Assembly (NCBI RefSeq): GCF_040802235.1
Contig: NC_133166.1
Coordinates: forward strand, 113,660,991-113,724,990
DNA from: Manis javanica
Lineage: Eukaryota > Chordata > Mammalia > Pholidota > Manidae
Reading direction: 5' to 3'
DNA: 64,000 bases
This document shows, piece after piece, positions 1-9,904 of this stretch (position 1 is its first letter; every line of letters begins with the position of its first letter). The position numbers and the translations under genes are program-made. Below the pieces are notes generated by a model. It searched no databases, was not told where the DNA came from, and saw nothing but the letters and a program-made list of their open reading frames with translations.

Positions 1-199
1 TATTCTTTTTGATGCATTTGTGAATGGAATTGTTTTCCTGATTTCTCTTTCTGCTAGTTCATCATTAGGGTATAGGAATGCAACAGATTTCTGTGTACTA
101 ATTCTGTATCCTGAGAATTGGCTGAATTCAGATATTAGTTCCAGTAGTTTTGGAATGGAGCCTTTAGGGTTTTTTATGGCATCATCTTTCAATCTCAAG
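1..199 (-). repeat. L1 LINE fragment, antisense
   Basis: Matches the reverse complement of mammalian L1 ORF2, in the part that normally reads as an invariant TTTCTGCTAGTTCAT stretch when L1 lies antisense. It runs off the left edge of the window, so its full length is unknown. It separates the last visible ANTXR-like exon from whatever lies further left. Confidence 0.8.
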
Positions 200-574
200 T
201 GAACACACCATCCTGGCAGACCTGGCAGAGACTCAGAGCCCTGGGGCTGCGTCGACTTCCCTCCCATAGACTCATGGACTCGAGTCCTTGCCTCCCAAGG
301 GAAGGGAGAGCCCAGGAAAGGGCGGGGGTGCATCTCTTAGGGTGCACCCCACCCAAAACCCCACCAGGGCTACAGGACAGGCTGCTCCCGGGGGTATGAT
401 GGTGCTGGGGATCGATTCAGTCCTGGGCACGAGCGGCAGGTGCCCAAGCACCCAGCCAGTGACCCCTTCCACTGTCCATGCTGCTGGTTTTTGGGGTGTG
501 CACAGTGAATGGCCAGCATGGGCCCTGGTTTGCTGGGGGACAGCTGTCACCGGGGGACAGGAGGGGCTGCTTAC

Positions 575-3500
575 GGATGATTTCCTTCCCAGTGCGAAAC
601 TGACAGACAACGTCATTGTTGCGGACGCCCTGAAAACCTTTTCCAATAACCTTGACGGTCTTTTTCCCTGCAAGAGTAATATCCAGACGTCTGTGTGGGG
701 AAGCGTGGCGGTGTTTTCCTCAGATCACAGCTATGGCAGGCCGCCCCCACAACAGAATTCCCATGAACCCTTGGGGCGTGCAGCTGTAGCTGAACCCACA
801 TCTGGGCAACCCCCTGGCCAAATCTTCTCCTTTCGGTCATTGACGGCGTACTCCCGGGAGCCTGGGCTGGGTGCAGTCTTAGGTGCCTCTCCCCACTTCC
901 CATGACCCACGAAGTCCATCCATTAAAGGCCCCCAGCCTAGTTCCCTCCATAGGTGCAAACCCAGCCAGGGGTTTCTGCTCTGAAATCCCGACGTGCCCC
1001 CTAATGGGCGCAGGCAGGGACCAGGCAACCCTGAGACTATACACATTCACACCACATGTGCCACACGCGCCACACACACACACACACGGTGCGCTCATAC
1101 ACACCACACAGACTGGAACCACATACAACACTCCCACCACACACATGGCACATTCACAAAACACACACACACACACTCCTGCGTTTACAACAGCGACCCC
1201 AGTTATTACCTCTAGTGCAGAGAGAGGAGAAGTCCACAGACGTAATCTCTACACAAGACCTGGCTATGAGCTGCAGTAGAGAGAGAGAGGAGTGGCAGGG
1301 TCACGGGCGTGGACGGCGGGGGCGCGGCGTGCAGCCCCCTCCATCCCCCTCACTCACGGGGTCAACGATGTCTTCCAGTCCGCTGTATCCAGTGTCCACT
1401 GCAAGCACATGACCCACTGTGCCAGCAATTTCCAGGAGCTGAAAGGGAGAGGAGACAGCCTGGGCCCACAGCCAGGGGTGATGACCCAGAGGTCCCCATC
1501 CCAGGACACAGACACGGAGGGCTGCACCCCGGCACCTCCAGCAGCCCCCGCTCAGGGGAGGGAAAACCCTTCCACCCTCACCTCTGCTGTGTAGGTCTTA
1601 CACAACACTTGCTACTCATTCTGAACGGCCACCTTGCACATCTTTCAACTCCCTGGGCCCAGCCTCAGCGGACAGGCCCCCCCCTACTCCCCAGGGACCT
1701 CCTGGTGGGTGGAGGCCCATCGTCTGGGCGACCCTGAGAGCGCCGTCTTTGAAGCTTTCCCCTGCGAGGCTCCCAAGGGACCCCCCTTTCGCTGCTCAGA
1801 ATTACCTGGTATTTCTGGGAATCTTCCACACCCACGAAATACAGAGTTGCCCCCAACTGCCTGGATTTTTCAGCCTGAGAAAGAGGAAGTCTTGGGTATA
1901 ATAAATTTGGTCCAAATATGTGGACCCAAAGGCTGGTAACAATGGGCTTAACTCACTTCAACTTTTGTCTCCGCAAAGGATTCTGGTAGGAGTGGTCCAC
2001 CTGTCAGCGCGATGATGAGGCTGGGGACCCTCTCTCCTGCGGGAGAGGCAGGGCGTGACTGGGTCAATGAGAGCAACGGCCACCGGCTTCCAGGACCCGA
2101 GCACTGCTCCCCACACCTCACCCTCCTGGGGAGAGGCCACCCCGACCTGAGCACCTGCCACCCACATGCCTGGAAGGCTTTGCAGCTTATCATGCAACAA
2201 GGAGGGCCTCCAGCCCAGGACCCACTTTGCAGATGAGGAGACTGAGCCCAGCTTAGGGTTCCTCCTACAGAACTGTCACTTCTCCCAGATGGCACAACCT
2301 TAGCCCTGAAAGGCAACGCCAGCAATTTCACAGGACAAGCACCAGCCTTCCAGAGGAGCAAAAGCAGGAGGGGGCACCCCTACTGTGCGCGACTCCCGCC
2401 CGGCCACGCAGGCCCGTTCCAGCTCTGGGCCTCACCCACAGCTCTCCCGTGGGCACCTGCACACCCAGGCTCAGGGCTCGAGTAAGAGGCAGGTGAGCAG
2501 TAGACCCCCTCCCAGGCTCAGTGCCTCTCCCGGGGCCACACAGCTTCCCTAGACCCTACAGCCAAGGTGAGGATGCTTCTGGGACAGGCACAGTCGCTCA
2601 CACTGCGGGAGACCCAGAGCAGGAGCCTCAGCCCAAGGGCGGGAGCTGGAGGGAGAAGGAGTCAGGGCGGAGCGCCTGCTCAGCAGGGGGAAGCGCGGGC
2701 TCCCTCCTCACCCTGAGGCCCCGCCGCTCCAGGACCCTCTGGGTCTCCCCCTCTCTCCTTCCTGCAGCCCGGCTCCAGGGCCAGCGCCCCCCACTTCCTA
2801 GGAACCATGGCGTCGTCCGCGTGACCCCTGGCTGTGCTGCGGAACATCACGGGGTGGCTTTCAGCCCCACCCCTCAGAGCGGGAGGCTGCCGCTCAGAGA
2901 GGGCAAGCAGCTGGTCCCGGCGTCAGCGCCAGGACGCGGCCTGGGCAGGGCCGCCCCGGCCTCAGGAAGGCCCAGGCCTGGCTCTTTCCCGGGACTCCAC
3001 CGCCAGGAAGGAGGAAGCAGCTCCCTTACCTGCAGCACGTGTTCTTTCCATCTGCTCATTCGCCTGCAGCAAAAGGAAGGAAGATGTTGGGGGGGGACAG
3101 TGAGACGACCCAGTGATGACCCTCTGCCAACCTCATAAAGCAGAGGCACATCCCAGAAATCCAGATTCCGTACCCTTTTCAATCCGTGCTGCATATTTAT
3201 GGCTCCTGAAGGTATGACATTCAACAGATCGACAAGACCAGTGTTTATTTTATTTCTGAAAAGAAAAAAATCAGAGCAGGTGGGAGATGGAATGAGGGGT
3301 TGCCTCTTACAAGCGGCCCCAGGCTGTCCTTGTCCGTCTGCACGAGCAGCCCTTCCGGGACGGGTGAGGGCCACGTCAAGCAGCCCTGGCCCGGCCCTCT
3401 GCCCCGTGCCTTTGGCATTGGCTGGCCTGGTTCCCACCGTCCCAGTCCCGTATCCGGTGAGTGGGGTGGGGAGGGCACGCGTCTGTCTAGCCCCATAGGT

Positions 3501-5350
3501 GTGGCCTGGGCTCTCTGCGCTCAGCTCTGTCTAAGCCGTGCAGAACTGGGGACCTCACCCCGGGATACACCCTGACTGCCCCGGTGAGTATGGGGAGATG
3601 CCAAGTGTGATTCCATCACAGTGTGACTGGCAGCACGCCCGCCCCCCGGGGGCCCTGGTGAGGGCGCACTCTTCTCCCACCCTTAAGGCAGAGCTTGGGA
3701 AGGTCACCGTGGCCCCTCCTGTCCACGGGCCCTGGGCCCCTCAAGTGCAGGGTCCTCGGGCCGTCTGCTGCTCCTCCCACTCCCAACCATTTTCCTCCAT
3801 GAGAATCTGAACCTCCCTGCTACTCAGAAGCTCCATCCCCTCCCGCCTCCCGCCTAGACCCTCCTGGGATGCAGGCCCATGGGGCCTTCCTCCAGCACCC
3901 TGCCCCAGCCTGGTGTTCAGGACCCACTCCTGGGCTCCCCTCACCAGACTTGGGGGGAACACGCTCCCCTCCACTGCAGCACCCACACTTGGGTGATACC
4001 ATCCCTTCGTCCCTGGTTCTGACTGTCCCCTCTTCCCCAGTGGCCCGGGGCAGAAAGTGACACACAACCGCAGGTGCCAGGCTGTGTCCCTAGAGGCCCC
4101 CACATCTGCTCCACCTGATCTGGGAATCTTCGCAGTCGGCCTGCTCTAGGGAAGGGGTCGAGCACGGAGGGCTGGGCTCGGAGGGGAGGAGTCTGCCTAC
4201 CAGCACAGGGTCTGGCCAGGGCCAGTGCAGAGGCGGCAGTGGGGCCCGGGGGGCCAGGGCTGAAGGTCAGGGTGCGCAGAGAGGGGAGGGCCCAGGACAC
4301 CGTGCCTGCACACCCGTGTGCTCCTCGGTGCGGCTCAGGGACCCCCTCTGCTCCCTGGCCCTCCCTGTGGCCTGATCGCTGGGTCTGCTCTAGGGGATCA
4401 ATGAAACACTTACCTGTCCGAGGTCAGCTGCATATTGACGTGGCCTTGCGTCGAGTATGTAATGAATGACATGCGCTGTTCAGGGCTTGGGAGGAAACAT
4501 GGACTTGTGAGCAACTATACACACAGGGTGAAAGTGATGCTGATGTGCAACAGGCAGGGGGCGCCCCCCAAGTTCCCTGCTCTCCGTTCTGTCTCTTAGT
4601 GTGGAGCCCATTTCCTGGACTCCACAAGTTCTCATCACTTTAGTGAAGGATCATGAGGCCCGGCAGGCGCGCAGCCCTCCTGTCAGAGTGCGGCAGAGCG
4701 CCCTGCGGACCCAAAGCCCGGAAGTCTGTTTCCCTCTCTGCCTCTCTCTCTCTCTCACTCACACACACGCGCACAGGGCTGCTGCGTGCACAGGAGACAG
4801 GCAGCTACCTGCTCTTCACGAGGGCCTCCCTCGCTGGCCGCCCCTCTCCCCTCCTGACAGATTCTTGGTCCTTTCCCTTCTCCTCCTCCCTGGACGATCT
4901 TCCCCACCTCCCTCCCCCTCGCCTCAAAGAAATTATGCTCCCTCCTCAGCCATTCATATTTCCTAATCTGTGAGGTGCCCCAGAAAACAAGGCCTGACCC
5001 CCAGGAAGGAGCCAAGCAGGGCTGCAGAGATCTTAGGAAACAAGTGTGATCTGTCCTTCTCTCCTGTTCAGAACACTGCCCTGAGCTTTGCGACCTGAGG
5101 CAGGCCCGGGTCCACTGCATCTAAACAGCAAAGTACTCAGAGAGGAAATCGCCCTGCAACACAGAGCTGAAAAGCCGTACTTTTTAAATCCCTTCACCAA
5201 ATCCCGCACAAAGCTCTGTGTGAACATCCAGTTGTGTACACCTTGTGATCTGAAAAAGAAGAAGACGTGAGTCAGAGACGGAGGTGCATGTATCATGTGA
5301 GCAGAGTTGCTGCCTTCCCTGCCTTCCACAGGCCCTTAGCAGGCTCCTCC

Positions 5351-5381
<31 letters not shown>

Positions 5382-6656
5382 TGTGTGCGTGCGTGTGTGT
5401 GTGTGTGTGTGCGTGCGTGTGTGTGTGTGTGCGTGTGTGTGCGTGTGCGTGTGCGTGTGTGTGTGTGTGCATTTCTAATGTGTTCTATCTTAAATTTATG
5501 TTCAAGCATTTCCTTGATAAATTTAAAAATGAAATTACAGACAAACTAGTGGCATGAAGTGTGAAAAAGACAGACTGGGAAGCTCTAAGCCTTAGTTTCC
5601 ACAAAGAAACACTGACCAAACAGAGGCTTAAACTGGAAACACTATACTTCCACGGAAAACAACAAAGGTAGGCAGAAACCGAGGGAAAAAGAAAGAATGG
5701 ACATACAAGACAAGCAGAAGCAAACAATAAGATGATACAGCCAGGCCTTACACACCAAGCATCACTCTAAATGTGTGTGGCACCGGGTGGCTGAGTACAT
5801 AATAAAACCCAAATATTTGCTGCTTACAAAAGACTCATTCAGCTCTAAAGATATATGTCGGTTAAAAGTGAAGTGATAGAAGAAATTCTATGCAAGCGGA
5901 AATCAGAAGAAATCAGCCATAGTTAAATCAGATAAAATAGTCTTCAAGCCAAAAATGGTAACAAGAGCCAGTGAAACAGGATTCTGGGTAAATGGTGGAG
6001 TAGAGAGAGCCTGAAGTCACCTTCTCCACCAGATCTACACTTACACACAGAGTCTTTCACCCTGAAGAAGAGTGGAGACTGAAGTGACCACCACCTTTTA
6101 TACAGAGAGGGACAGAAAGATCACGCACACACGGAACCCCAAAGCAGCAGGAGACACAGAGACGCAGGAACCCCAGGAACCCCAATCCCAGCACAGCAAT
6201 TTCCCCGCCCGCTGATTAAGGGGCATGCAGGCCACAGATCTGGGCCATGTGGTTGGAGGGACTGAGTCCTCTAGAAACCACATGGTGGCCTTCAATCCTT
6301 TTCAAGAGGAAAGTCCCAGGGAACAAATGCCTGGGGCATTCTTTCTGCCCCAGGGAGTCCGCAGATGTGATCGGACAGTCCCTGCTTCCCTCTCTCAGAG
6401 CCTGGGGCCCCCTACTGACCCCAGGGACAGCACTGTTCTATGGCAGCGACTAGAGCAGGTGGGCCACTCACGAGTCTAGGACGAAGTACACGTCGTAAGT
6501 GCTCCAGCAGGATTCCCCATCTGCTGGGCTCTCCTGGAGCCTGGAGCTGGGGTCGTGACCTTGGTCCTGGGTGGGGTGGCGGAGGGTGCTCCTGGTGGTC
6601 GGGAGCGGAGATGGCGGCAGCAGCAGCAGGAACACCACCAGCATGGGGCCCCGCAT
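575..6656 (-). CDS. Anthrax-toxin-receptor-like (ANTXR/ANTXRL family) gene, exons 1-10, 3' end outside the window
   Basis: Ten exons read on the minus strand: 6472-6656, 5181-5249, 4414-4485, 3174-3255, 3030-3063, 1957-2036, 1806-1874, 1358-1438, 1210-1270 and 575-667. All have AG/GT borders and matching phases, giving 826 nt open throughout (about 275 residues). Exon 1 codes a signal peptide ([15 protein letters not shown]) and ends at DVYFVLDS, the first strand of a VWA domain. Later exons match the family block by block: [49 protein letters not shown] and VIGKGFQ. The last exons enter the Ig-like domain that follows VWA in ANTXR1/2/ANTXRL. The transmembrane exon is not visible, and the L1 at the edge or sequence further left must hold it. 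The MIDAS is degenerate: DxSxS reads DSSQG, the threonine position reads I in GAINM, and the LTDG aspartate is G. The family binds collagens, laminin and anthrax PA, and such binding needs the metal, so ligand binding here is doubtful. The start was chosen because it gives a clean signal peptide. An upstream in-frame ATG at 6776 is also possible. Confidence 0.82.
1068..1172. repeat. CA-rich interrupted microsatellite
   Basis: Interrupted CA/CACA runs in the intron between ANTXR-like exons 9 and 10. They produce long cysteine/valine or histidine/threonine reading frames in several frames that are not genes. Confidence 0.9.
5349..5470. repeat. (GT)n microsatellite with GC interruptions
   Basis: About 120 bp of GT with GCGT interruptions, in intron 1 of the ANTXR-like gene. 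No function is implied. Confidence 0.95.
5490..5975 (+). repeat. Old L1 LINE fragment, sense
   Basis: A-rich sequence resembling the L1M ORF2 endonuclease to reverse-transcriptase linker (phrases such as TGCTTACAAAAGACTCA and GATAGAAGAAATTCTATGCA). It is heavily decayed and has no long frame. It sits in intron 1 of the ANTXR-like gene. Confidence 0.6.
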
Positions 6657-7589
6657 CCTGGGGCGGCTGTTCTTGCCTCGGCCCAGTCCCTGGGGGCCCA
6701 GGCGGGCCCCGTAAACTGCAGGCCACCTCAGGCTAACACCTCCTCTGCTTCCTCGCGGGCTCAGGGTCCTCGGCACTCCCGACCTCAGCGCTACTCACGC
6801 TCTGATCAGTATACCTTGCACCTGCCAGCAGCCACCTGATACCTGCCCTGTGGGTCCAAGTAGCAAGTGGTGGGCTGTGGGGTGATGGCCCCGCTACTTA
6901 TGCACCTTCACCCCGCCCTGCTGACGTAGGTCCATTATGATGGACAATAGGTTGCCCTGGTGACCTTGTGAACTGCAGCTCTGCCCGGTGCTCTCCCTGT
7001 GGGCATCCCCAGGCAGGAGTTTGAAGGGGCAGTAAGATGAGGCCTCCATTTGTCCCTTATCCCAAACCCTCCCAGGGAGTCTACAATTTCAAGGAAACCC
7101 GGCCCTTTGGTAAACTGACAGAGGGCAGCTGAGGGGGCCTCCACACAGACATCACTGAGTGTGGGGAGGTGGAGAGAAGAATGCTCTAAGTTTATTTGTG
7201 GGGACACTGAAGTCACCCAAGGGATAGAAGGATCTAGAAGAAGGCTGTGAAAGCAGGCCAGTGTCCTTTGTGAATGCGGGACATTCCAGTTATCTGCTCT
7301 GTGTATTGAACCATCGCAGACCTAGGGACATAAAGCAGGAAAATTTCATATGCGCACAGGTTCTGTGGATTAGAAATTCAGAGATGTCTGAGCGGGCACG
7401 GGTTGACTTTCCTCCATGGAAAACCCACTTGCTCTTTCATGTAAATTCTGGAATCATATCATACATTCTCCACTCTCCTAAACCTCTCTTAGTATTTTAG
7501 CAAAACAAAGTTACATATGTAGATACATTTGGAGGGATTTGAATCTGCTGTCTGGACCACTCCCACCAGTGAACATCAGGCACCCGCCC
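6657..7589. other. Upstream flank of the ANTXR-like gene, no further gene seen
   Basis: The 5' part next to exon 1 is GC-rich, as expected for the 5' UTR or promoter of the ANTXR-like gene, and the minus-strand frame stays open to an ATG at 6776. No TATA box was picked out. The rest, to 7589, is unique-looking sequence in which I see no exon or recognised repeat. Confidence 0.4.
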
Positions 7590-8140
7590 TGCTTCCCTCC
7601 TTCGGGGCAAAACCAGCCACGGGTTTCTGATCTGAAATGCCCAGGTGCCCCCTACTGGGTGCAGGCAGGGGCGCACAGAGGGGGACGCAGCTCTGAGGGC
7701 CACCCTGCCCCAATCCCAGCGTCGGCTGCAGTGAAGGCTACTCCCTGGTGCCCGGTGGTGCTGGGGACGGATTAGTTCCTGGGTGTCACTGGCAGGTGTC
7801 CAGGCTGGGCTCACTGTGGGGAGGCAGCCCGATGCGGGACGGTTGTCACTGGAGGAAAGGAGGGCCTACTTACCGGGAATTTCTCGTTACCAAATCTGAA
7901 TTGACAAATAACTTCCTCCCTGGTGTCTACATCTTGGAAGCCTTTTCCGATAACCTTCGATTTCTCGTTAACTGCAACAGTAACATCCATATGTCTGTGC
8001 GAGGAAGGGCTGAAGTGTTTTCCTCAGATCACAACTATGGCAGGCGGCCCCCAAAACAGAACTCCCAGGAACTTGTGGGGATGTGCCTGCATCTGAACCA
8101 GCCCCCGGCCTACTTCCATCCCTAGGGGCAAACAGGAAAC
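7590..8140 (-). pseudogene. Second, partial ANTXR-like copy carrying an exon-10 paralogue
   Basis: This block is alignable by eye with 380-960, including the intron flanks (shared TGGTGCTGGGGA and TTTTCCTCAGATCAC). The exon paralogue is 7874-7971, with an acceptor at TTGCAG and a GTAAGT donor. It reads VIGKGFQDVDTREEVICQFR, which is closer to remembered human ANTXRL (RDEVICRF) than the 575-667 exon is. Compared with exon 10 it carries net extra sequence, so its exit phase differs. No partner exons were found upstream before the LTR and satellite near 8.3-9.3 kb. It is therefore either a stranded piece of a second gene or an alternative exon. It lies upstream of exon 1 of the main copy on the same strand, which suggests a tandem duplication whose second member lost its 5' part. 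Confidence 0.6.
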
Positions 8141-8335
8141 TGTGCACCTTTACTCTGCACAGGAAACACCCTTCCCGGAGAGGCCGGCAGACCCAGGGGC
8201 TTCCTGAACAGGCTCCTTTAGGGGTCCCCAGTTTCAAATGTGGAAATCCTTAGCAAATTAACATGCCATGCAAGTTACAAGAGCATACACTATTTTTTCA
8301 TTAAGGAAAACCAAACAACCTGTCTGGCGCACTAA

Positions 8336-8865
8336 TGTTGGGGGGACGTTGTGTATTTTCCTCGGTTCTTGTCCCTGGCGCGACAAAGACATGAAGGGCA
8401 GAGACACAGTAGTGGAGCAGAGCACAGGTTTTATTTAAAGGTCCTTAAAGAGAGAAAAAGTGCAGCAGGCAGCCTCAGCGAGGAGAGGCGCCTTGAAAGG
8501 TTGGAGAAAGTTTAAGATTAAAAGGTTACACACTTAGAAAGTGTGGGCGACCTCAGAGAGAGGAGTGCCCTGAAAGGTTGGGGGTTCCCCCTTTTAAGGA
8601 TTTTTCAGGAATGTGATCATGGGCTGAGGGTGCAGACTTGTTAAGCGGTCCCTGAATATTTAAAATTAACTTAATACAGGAAGTTTACTGCTCTGATTTC
8701 TCCTGAGATAACTGGCCTCTGGGTCTGAGAGCCTATCAGACAAGACCACCTGCCCAGCCCCCCAGGTGGGCTGAGTGCTTGTCTGCTGAAGAGGACGTTA
8801 AGAATCTTCCTCACTTCCTGCCTTTTACTATGTTGTTTATTGCTGGGCCTGCGTCCCAAATTCCT
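8336..8865 (-). mobile_element. ERV-type LTR, minus orientation (boundaries approximate)
   Basis: Read on the minus strand, this segment ends in a CCCCCCAACA terminus. An AATAAA-type poly(A) signal (TTTATTTAAAGG on the plus strand) lies near 8430. The remaining length is typical of an LTR. No partner LTR or coding remains were recognised, so it is probably a solo LTR. The family was not determined and the far boundary is blurred by the adjoining satellite. Confidence 0.4.
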
Positions 8866-8921
8866 CCCATCTCCTCCCATCTCGCATACCACCAGGCACA
8901 GTGTGGTGGACAGTAAGTGTA

Positions 8922-8962
<41 letters not shown>

Positions 8963-9047
8963 CAGTGAGAGAGACACACACACACACACACCCATCTCTT
9001 CCCATCTCGCATACCACCAGGCACAGTGTGGCTGGACAGTAAGTGTA

Positions 9048-9108
<61 letters not shown>

Positions 9109-9151
9109 AACACACCCACACACACACCCACAGCCATCTCCTCCCATCTCG

Positions 9152-9194
<43 letters not shown>

Positions 9195-9301
9195 CTCCTC
9201 CCGTCTCGCATACCACCAGGCACAGTGTGGCTGGACAGTAAGTGTATCTGTGTGTGTGTGAGAGAGAGAGAGAGAGACACACACACACACACACACACAC
9301 A
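8866..9301. repeat. Compound tandem repeat with alternating (GT)n, (GA)n and (CA)n
   Basis: Three to four copies of a unit that starts CTCCCATCTCGCATACCACC, continues through ACAGTAAGTGTATCT, and is followed by a GT run, a GA run and a CA run. Copies begin near 8871, 8991, 9135 (short) and 9194. The inner dinucleotide runs vary in length. Because the GT and CA runs of the same unit are complementary, each unit can fold into a hairpin. Confidence 0.9.
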
Positions 9302-9904
9302 TTTAACGCATTGTTAAATGAATGGGATGAATACATTCCCAAAGTCTAATGAGCCCTGCACCGGCCCAAAACTTCCGGAGAAAACGCCAGTGTTGGGGCG
9401 GCTCCGTACTTCAAGCTGCTGCTGCTGGGAGGCGGCGAGGTCTGCGTGGGAGCAGGTGTGTGGGGAGGGCGGTGTCGGCGAGACGCACAACACCGCCTCT
9501 GGCCCTGGCAGCTGCGCGGTTCAGATGCCCTCCCCTCCGCTGGTCTCAGTCCTGCCCGGCCTCCCACGTTCCCTCGAAACCGCTCTCACTACGCCCCCTG
9601 TGTTTTCCTCTATGTCAGATCAAAGGACTGATTCTCAACTGATGTGATGTAGTAGGTGGGGGCAGGAGGCATGGTTCTGATCTGAAACCAAAGTGAGATG
9701 ATTATCAGAGATGTAATGAGTTGGCTTATCAATGTGGCAAATTACATTAATCAAACTTCTCAATTTAAGACAGTCTTGCATTCCTGGGCGTCTGTGTGTG
9801 TTGATAATATATAAGATATGTATAATGTATGTATATGTATTTAACTCATTGCTGGATTTTGTTAGCTAATATTTAATTTTGCAACTAATTTCATGACTGA
9901 GAAC
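9302..9904. other. Gene-free stretch before the provirus
   Basis: A GC-rich block (about 9350-9610) with short open frames on both strands, then AT-rich sequence. I recognise no protein family, exon or repeat. The last five bases (AGAAC, 9900-9904) form the left target duplication of the provirus that follows. Confidence 0.5.

Noticed and set aside
8671-9342. Long Cys/Val- and His/Thr-rich open frames on both strands
   Set aside because: They are direct translations of GT/CA/GA dinucleotide runs, open in several frames at once, with no splice context.
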